Source: Terana coerulea (lineage: Eukaryota; Basidiomycota; Agaricomycetes; Polyporales; Phanerochaetaceae). From it: a stretch of 64,000 nucleotides of DNA. The notes under the pieces were generated by a model. The model ran no database searches, was not told the DNA's origin, and saw only the letters and a list, made by a program, of their open reading frames with translations. The stretch spans positions 62,001-126,000 of the forward strand of contig JAKOGH010000905.1 in the NCBI GenBank assembly GCA_024811115.1. The letters run 5' to 3'. This document shows positions 56,574 through 64,000 of the stretch, in pieces. A program made the position numbers and the translations under genes. How positions within the stretch are numbered: position 1 is the first letter of the stretch; the number at the start of each line of letters is the position of its first letter.

Positions 56574-57710
56574 GTTTTTGCGGCGGGACAGAGGTGGGAG
56601 AGATGAGTGAAAGGAGCTGGGTAGAGGCAAGAGCGGGTGTGCTGCAGTGCATTTTGGAGGCACCTGAGTGGTATATCTCGGGCGCGCGAAGGAGTACTTC
56701 TGGCACGTTCCTCCACGGCACCAGTCGCTAGTGCGCAAAGGGGAATGTCAACCCTTACTGCGTATGTTAGAAATGCATTGAAGAGCTTAGAATGCCTACT
56801 TACTCATTAGTGAACTCGCACCGCTTCCTGCCTCTATGTGGGTCCGAGGCCCTGATCATGGCGGAGCCACGCAACCGACGCCCGCCAGGAACTGCCCTCG
56901 CTTATTTTAGAGGCTGAGTAGTCCCGGAATCCGGCCAGCGTGACTACGTCTCCATACTCTGCGGAATGGTGGCGTCGGGACTGCCTAAAACGAGCTCGGC
57001 GGCCTGTCGGCGGCTGTGTCCGAGCAAGCGGGCGGGCGGGCGGGCTTGGACTGCAAAGCGATGCGCTCGGCGGCGGGGTACAAGACGCACCAGAGTTGGC
57101 ATACCAAGCAAAAGAGAGTTGCAAGACACGCTACTAAGAGCAATTGCCCATCAGCATCCGAGTCCAGACAAAAGCAACGTACAATAGCCTGGGTACTTAC
57201 TTACGGCATCTCGACAGCGTGGCGGAATATGGCCTATACCCGGCTAACTCTGTCATGTCTGACCAGACTCAAGTAGAGGCAGTAGAGCCAACTTCAGAAC
57301 TAGAGTCTAGTGTCCACATAGTTGTCTGGTGTCGTTGAAGTTCAGAGTCAAGGGCGTCGTCGCCATTTAGCTTTACGAAATGATGTCAAAATTTCGGCGT
57401 CAAAGCCTCCGCTTGCCATATATGGATTGCCATGCGACCGCACCATGACCGAAGCCACCCGTTTGACGGCATGAAGCAGAACCTCAACAAGTATGTGATT
57501 GTTATGATAAATTCGCACAACCATAACGATATTGCGGTAGCGGGAGTGGTGCTGATTGAACAATGCATTGTAATATACAGTAAAGTTGGTCGTATGAAAA
57601 TGAGGGGCAGCTCTAAGTAAGCAAACTGTAGATGGTAAGCGTAGTAAGCTATGGAAACACAGGGGTGCGACAGGACAGCGTAGAAAGCAAATTATGAATC
57701 ATCCAATTCA
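56574..57710. other. 1.1-kb intergenic region
   Basis: Zinc-finger gene promoter and Lon 3' flank. Contains a G-quadruplex-like run (57030-57044); no gene seen. Confidence 0.5.
57030..57044 (+). promoter_or_regulatory. Potential G-quadruplex
   Basis: GGGCGGGCGGGCGGG, four G-triplets with one-base loops, about 460 bases upstream of the zinc-finger ATG. Function not known. Confidence 0.45.
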
Positions 57711-60700
57711 TTAGTAATTGAGCGTGTCCTTCCACTTTTCCGCGATCGGCTCCCCGGCGAAGACTTCCCGCAGCACCTCCCGGACGTCCTCGACGTACAC
57801 GAAGCGGATGCCCGTCTTCACGCTGTCCGGGACGTTCTCCTCTATATCGGGGCGATTGGCTTCGGGTGCGATGATGGTCTTGATGCCGGCGCGGTGGGCG
57901 GCGAGGATCTTCTCCTTCAGACCGCCGACGGGGAGAACTTGGCCGACCAACGAGATTTCACCAGTCATCGCTACACATCCTCGTATAAGACCAGATGCGT
58001 GTCATCATAAATGTAGAGACATACCAATATCGGGGTTGACCTTTGTCTTCGTGAACAGCGACACGAACGCCGTCAACAGCGCTGTACCGGCACTCGGCCC
58101 CTCCTTGCCAATGCTACCCTCAGGCATGTGAACGTGGATGTCGCGGTCGTTGAAGATTTGCTCATCAGCGGTCGCAGCGATCCCAAGCTCAAACGCATGG
58201 CTCTTCACGTAGCTGAGCGCAATCTGGGCGCTCTCGCGAATGACCTCGCCAAGTTTTCCGGTCAATTGGAGGCCACCTTTGCCAGGCATAAGCTGCGAGA
58301 ATCGGGTCAACAACTTTACGGTAATGCACTGGGATGAAGCTTACAGTAGCTTCTATGGGCATGACGGCACCCGATCCGTTACCGAGGTACCCAAGACCGG
58401 TGCTGACACCGTGCGGAGGCGGCTTGACGTACATCCTGTCCTTGTAGTACACCGGAGGACCGACATAATCCTTCAAGTTCTCGGGCGTTATGCGGACATG
58501 TACGGAGTCGGGGATTACCATCGGCTTGCGCGCAACCGTCGTGACTTCGATTTCCTTCTCCTCTCCCTGGGTCTTGGGCGTGGCAGTCTCGGGCGCGGAA
58601 GGCTCGTTCACAGGAGGCTCGACTTTGTCGACAACGTTTGTGGTCTGGCCCTCAATGTTCTTGGCCTCTTCACTTGAAGTCGCTGCAGCGGGTTCCGGGA
58701 GAACGTCTTCACCAAGGTCCTGAACGAGCTTCAACGCAGCCTTGCGGTAGATCTTGTCGATGTGCTTCTTGAGATTACGGACACCACTCACGGCAGTAAT
58801 ACTTGATCAGCACGTCGACAACGGCCGGGTCAAGCTGAACATCCGCATCCTTGAGACCAGCAGACTCCCTGAGCCTGCGGCGCAAGGTACTGTTCCGCAA
58901 TGCGGGCCTTCTCCTCGGAGACATATCCACTGACTTCGAGTACTTCCATACGATCCAACAGAGGAGCAGGGATAGTGTCGAGCATGTTGGCGGTGCAGAC
59001 AAACAATACCCGAGATAGGTCGACTGGGACATCCATGCTAGGCTTCTGTCAGTAGTGGAAGTGGCGATATCGCGGAGAATACGCACTAGTGATCCAAGAA
59101 CGCGGTATTCTGTTCAGGATCCAGCATCTCTAACAATGCGCTGGAGGGGTCGCCATTGTGTCCGCGACCAATCTTGTCAACCTCGTCGATGAGCACCAGC
59201 GGGTTCTCGGTGCCAACGCGCTTCAATGCCTGAATGATCTTTCCAGGGAGAGCACTGTTCCCGCTCTGTCAGCGTGGATGGAGCTAAAGCAATGGTTGTG
59301 TTTGACATACCCGACATATGTGCGCCTGTGACCCTTAATCTCCGCAACGTCCGTCAAACCACCCACTGAGAAACGGAAGAACTGCCTATCGAGGGCGCGT
59401 GCGATTGACTTGCCAATCGAGGTCTTTCCCACGCCGGGAGGACCGACGAGACAGATAATCTTGCCCTCGACTGTACCGCGAAGCTTCCCGACAGCAAGGA
59501 ACTCCAGGATGCGGTCTTTGACATCCTTCAAGCCGTAATGATCTTCATCAAGAACCTTTTGCGCATGTGTGATCGAGTAGTTCTCCTTCGGAGTGTTGTC
59601 CCCACGGGATCTGCAATGCGAGTGGTAAGCAACGGACGTACACCAGATAGGACGAAGGGACGTACTTGAGTAAGCCAATCGAGATAGTTTCGGGTAACGT
59701 TAGCTTCCGACGCAGCAGGCTCCAAATGTTGCAACTTGTTGAGTTCCTCATCGAAGACCTTCTTGACCTGCTCTGGCATCTTCAGCGACGCAGCCCGCTC
59801 TTTGTACTTCTCGATCATCTTGTCCTTTCCGTCAGACTCCATGCCCAGCTCCTTCTTGATACCCTTCAGCTGCTCCATAAGGTAGTACTCGCGTTGCCGC
59901 TTCGCAATCTTGCTATCCACATCGCGAGAAAGCTTGCTTTGCAGCTGTGCGTTGATGAGCTCTTTCTTAAGGACCAAAAGCGACTTCCGAAGGCGATCAT
60001 CGACGACCAAACTCTCCAGGACGTCTTGCAGCTCCTGAACCTCACCGGTTGAAACGGCGGCGGCGAAGTCGGCCAGTTTGTCCGGTTCGTCAAAGACGTT
60101 GGCGGCGACTTGGCTGATCGAGAAGTTCGTGATTTGGTCGCGGAAGAGAGGGTTCAGCTGGGCGATATCCTTGAACACGGAGACGATCTCCGACATGAAG
60201 GCGCGAATGTACTGGTCGTCCTTGTTGTACGGTTGCGTAGCGAGGTTCTCGACACGTACGACTGAGATATCGTAGTTCTGCAGGAACTGGGTTTGCATAA
60301 TAGCGTGACCAGCAGCGTCCGTCTCCTTTGCTCCTGGTTCAGGTGTAGCAGGCGGGGTAGGAAGGCCTTCAGCATCCGATTCTTTGGGCTGTTCCAGCGA
60401 TTGCTCCTCCTGCGCTGGTAGCGGTTCGACATGCGCAGTGGTGATTGAACCTCCAGCCTTCACCAAGTCCGTGATCTTGATTCGCCGGTGGGGATAGAGC
60501 ACGGCCGTAAGACCTTCCTCATGCTCACCATCCTTGCCTCCTGGACCTGAGTTTGCGGCGAAAACACTTGTAATCTGGGCGAAGACTCCAACCTGGTGGA
60601 CCGAATCGATGCTGGTGATAACATCGCTATCTGCATGTTCGTCCTTGAGCAAGAATGCACCGAGGTATGGCTGACCGCGCTTCATCATCTCCTTTATGGC

Positions 60701-61245
60701 GGCAACGACTGCAGGGTTACGAACAACAACGGCCTTGTAAAATCCGGGGAAGAGTGGACGACGAGCGATAGGAAGAGCGAGAACCTGAGGGTAGATTTCC
60801 GGGATAGACTGCTTGGATATCTGCGTAGCGGCTTGAGCGGGCGGGTCAGGAGGTGGTGTTGGTGGAGGCGGAGGGGCGAGTCTGATTGATTGCCGTCTGA
60901 GCCGTCTCCTGAGGACGACCCGGACGACGACGGAGGCGCAGACGAGCCTGGAGGTGCCTGCGAGTCCTCCGGGCTGTCTAGCCGCACACCTGTCGGCTCC
61001 TTTGGTTCATGCCCCTCTCTTCCCTTCGCCGCAGCTTCCAACGACGCCTGCGGCTTGTTGACCCATCTCGGGTAGAATGCAGGTTGCGTGGGCTGGTAGT
61101 CGGTGACCGTGGACGTGTTGAAGCGTCTCCGCTGTCGCACGACCTGAACCACGGAATGTGAAGGACCTGCTTCGGCGAGAACGTGTCTGTTACATGTTCT
61201 TGACGCCGCTGAAGTCGTTGACCTGATGAAAGCGAATACGTTCAT
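57711..61245 (-). CDS. PIM1: Mitochondrial Lon protease (Pim1)
   Basis: Exons: 59666-61245, 59311-59610, 59087-59254, 58345-59037, 58025-58292, 57711-57970 (about 1090 aa). ATP-dependent protease of the mitochondrial matrix. Seen in order: Arg-rich targeting lead; Lon N-domain ([23 protein letters not shown]); coiled-coil region; Walker [30 protein letters not shown]; Walker [30 protein letters not shown]; protease domain with catalytic Ser in GPSAGTA and Lys in VGGLKEK. A long charged insert precedes the protease part, as in other fungal Lons. Frame breaks: G4 60873-60876 (short), CC 59585-59586 (long), CCC 58867-58869 (long) and two bases missing near 58788. Essential-type gene, so errors in the sequence are more likely than decay. 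Confidence 0.93.
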
Positions 61246-61558
61246 GCACGCCCGGGCCGTGGAGGTTGCGCAGAGCGAGTGAGGGTGCGGAACAAGAGTC
61301 GAGCTCGGTGACGAATGCTCTAAATTCCGCTAGCGCCCGTCCCCGAGGATTATCAATCCGACGCCACAATCTTATCTTCTTGGTAAGATCTTGCTTATCT
61401 CTCATGATCATTTACTTATGCTACTTACCTCCATTCAAAATTACTTACTAGATTACTGTACACGCCTTGAACAGATGTCATAACGCTTCCGCTGATGCCA
61501 ATGTATTCCATTCCGGGCCCAGGAGTTCGTAGCAGTATGCGTTACATACACCGTCTTC
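61246..61558. other. Intergenic, Lon promoter and amidase 3' flank
   Basis: No gene seen. Confidence 0.5.
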
Positions 61559-63832
61559 TTACAACTCCTTCCAGTTGTATGCATCGCTCCAAGCCAACGC
61601 AGCCTTGTAGAGCGCGAGTTCATCGTGGAACCGTCCGACGAGCTGCATACCAACCGGTAGCTTGAGGTCTTCGGGTCCTTCAGGTGGCGGGAGCATACCA
61701 CAGGGGATGGACAAGGCAGGGTGCCCGGTGAGATTGAATGGTAAAGTGTTGGAAGTGAGACCGTCATAGTCCTTCAGGTGAACGAGCGGGGCAGCGTCTT
61801 GCGGCTGTAAATATATGTTAACGTTGAACTTGCGCGAATGGAATATTCAATCAACACCCACCAGCAGCTTCTTAGCCACCCACGGCAACGTTGGCATGAC
61901 AAGGATATCGACATCCTGCAGCACTTTATCATAGTCGAACTTCAGCTTACGCATGAGGTTATGGATCTTTCCGTCCAGCTATTGCAGAAATCATTCCTCA
62001 GCAGCGACTTGAGGAATGAGCGTACGACGGAATGGCTTACCTGGGGATAGTTTTTCTCTGCGTATGCTCCAGAAACCATGTACGACGCAGCGACGAACCA
62101 CAACTTGTCGAATTTCTCCTGACTCCAAGGCATCAACCGCTCTGTAAGGTCCGTCATGTGAATTTGACGAGTGCTCGTGTGGCGACCTAATAGCGAGTTC
62201 GCCGCTATGCTGCAACTTTGTTAGAATTTTACATGCACTGCACCTGTGACCGAACCTACCGGTGGACCCGTCCTAATATAGGCACTTGCGTATGCCCAGG
62301 TACACTCACTTCCACAATCTCGGCTCCCAGCTCCTGAAACTTCTGAATCGCCTCCCTCACACATCTTGCTACACGGGGGTCCATCGCTTGGAAGGTCTCG
62401 CCTTCCTTCAAGACTCCGATTCGCATCTTCCTAACCTCACCCGGCGCTTCACCCGTACCCTTCACGGGTACGCTGAGTAGTGCGCGTGCCGTCTTCGCTG
62501 CTTGTAGAAGGGATACGTAGTGCGGGACCTGGTCTGGGAAAGGCGTCCCAGCAAGCTGACGATCGTCCATCTCGTCAACACCCGCAATGGCCTGTAGAAG
62601 CAAAGCGTTCGATAGCACGTCCCGCGACATCGGCCCAGTATGGTCCACAGTGGTTTCGCTGGAGATGATGCCCGTGTAAGGGACAAGCCCAAACGTGGGT
62701 TTCAACCCGACTATGCCACAGTGGGAAGCAGGCTAACAAAAGATGAGTGAAGTGACGGGCATGCCAAATAGATGACCTACGATACGAATAGAGCCGCCCT
62801 GGTCACCGCCGATACCGAGGTCTGCTTCACCCAAGGAGATGAGAACACCGCACCCGGAGGTGGAGCCCCCCGCTGACCGCGTTTTGTCGTAAGGATTCCC
62901 TACGGGTCCTGTCCCAGCGGTGTTGGACACGCCATACGAGCAGACTGCGAACGATGATCAGAACACTTCCTGCATAACGCTGCCATGGCTCACAATTCTC
63001 GCATGTCGCTTTCCCTACGATCTAAAACGGTCATGAATAAGACTCCTCCCATCGCTATGAGGATATACGCACTGCTCCACCAGCCTCCAGAACACGCGTG
63101 ACAACTGTGGCGTCCGTCTGAGGGATCCAGTTCTCAAACACCTTCGTACCAAACTCGCACGGCACCCCAGCGAGGCATATGTTATCTTTCAGTACAATCT
63201 TCTGGCCTGCTAAGACTCCGAGCGATAGCTCTTCTTCATTCGCGCTTTGAACGGTAACCTTGTGAGCCCATGCATTGTGCGGATTCTCTTCAGGAGGCGG
63301 CCGAGAGATGTCTTTGCGCGGGAAGCGTTCCAAGTCTGCCTGAGGCACAAAATCTGACAAGCCAAAGATAAGAGGTAAGATGAAAACATAAAGTACGCTG
63401 CAGCGCACCTTCCATGGCCAAGACTTGTTCCATGCCCTCCCGCGCCGCCTGTAGCATCACTGTGAAATCGGCTTCCCATTTCTCGGGAACTTTGACTCCT
63501 AGAGTCGAAGCAGAATGCTGCAGAATCTCCTCTGTAACGGGCGGCGCGTGCAGATCGCTTGCGTTGCCGTTGGGCATGGCCACAGGCTGTTATGTTGAGA
63601 ACTCTTCGAACTTCGCGGTTAGAGAGCAAGGTAGAATTGCCTAGAGAGTACCCGTGCGCAGGAAAGCCTAGTATGTCATATAGCACCACTGAGCCATAGC
63701 CTGGGCTCTAATCAGTGTATTGCAAGGCTTCTAGGGATAAGGGACTCACTTGTTATCGTCCTGTCCTGGGAACCTTTCCAAGGATAGGGATAGCGGAACC
63801 AATTCGGAAAGAAGGATTTCCAGCGCAGTCAT
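61559..63832 (-). CDS. Amidase signature-family enzyme
   Basis: Exons: 63750-63832, 63652-63705, 63409-63586, 63073-63353, 62994-63021, 62781-62944, 62260-62732, 62041-62209, 61862-61978, 61559-61804 (about 597 aa). Hydrolyses amide bonds; substrate unknown. Ser-cisSer-Lys triad: Lys in GQKIVLKDNICLAG, Ser in SAGGSTSGCGVL, Ser in GIGGDQGGSIR, followed by SHCGIVGLKPTFGLVPYTG and HTGPMSRDV. The C-terminal part has PFNLTGHPALSIPCGM and GMQLVGRFHDE. Typical fungal amidase size. One break: the GGG at 63652-63654 (plus CCC) seems one base short, because the good donor next to it is otherwise out of phase. The 44-nt first intron and the 28-nt exon 5 are unusually short. Confidence 0.9.
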
Positions 63833-64000
63833 AGGTATGTAACACATTCTTCAGCAGCATCGGGTGGTGTACTGCGTGTAGTGGGTGCGGACGGGTGGCG
63901 GAGAACGTTAATAAATTGCAGAGGAATTGAGAGCGCGAGATGACGGAGGGAACAAAGCCAGATAGGATATGAGCCGAGTAAGAAACTGAATAGTAGACCG

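Noticed and set aside
1..64000. tRNA, rRNA, CRISPR or autonomous transposon genes
   Set aside because: No T-loop/anticodon arrangements, rRNA-like stretches, regularly spaced repeats, or reverse transcriptase or transposase motifs were found on reading both strands; a covariance-model scan would be decisive for small RNAs.

Overview
The window is nuclear DNA of a filamentous basidiomycete, most likely an Agaricomycete. The genes are dense and rich in 45-65 nt GT-AG introns with CTNAY-like branch points. Many are single-copy fungal housekeeping genes: DSN1, cytochrome c, TFIIF-beta, YPI1, RAI1 and mitochondrial Lon. There are no bacterial signals, rRNA, tRNA or CRISPR that I could see. Gene models come from translation and splice-site reading only.

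Layout. 1-7.2 kb: four tandem minus-strand copies of a medium-chain oxidoreductase (MDR), each with a similar upstream block and TATA box. 7.4-21.4 kb: DHHC palmitoyltransferase with an apparent 1-nt exon, DSN1, cytochrome c, TFIIF-beta, a Rossmann-fold protein, the PP1 inhibitor YPI1, a GH18 chitinase and RAI1. 22.1-43.3 kb: nine AIG1/GIMAP-like P-loop GTPases, five on plus (22.1-31.7), three on minus (35.5-40.8) and one on plus (42.0-43.3). They are interrupted by one unrelated gene of unknown function (32.7-35.1). 44-64 kb: a Whi5-domain protein, an imperfect inverted repeat, an MFS sugar-type transporter, a cytochrome b5-domain protein, a large low-complexity protein, a C2H2 zinc-finger protein, mitochondrial Lon protease and an amidase.

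The main candidate system is the GTPase array. All nine genes share one exon design: a variable first exon, a 34-nt exon carrying the P-loop, a 194-nt exon (197 in one copy) carrying DTPGF, then a long exon with the rest of the G domain and a coiled coil. The C-termini differ: hydrophobic anchors in four, a shared AIDSLF/AIDSIF end in three, a basic tail in one and a long disordered tail in one. This resembles the way animal GIMAP families are built, but any role in fungal immunity or self-recognition is inference.

A caution for the whole window: about twenty single-base frame breaks fall in short homopolymers inside otherwise well-conserved genes, which looks like uncorrected long-read sequence rather than twenty pseudogenes. 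Affected models are flagged one by one.
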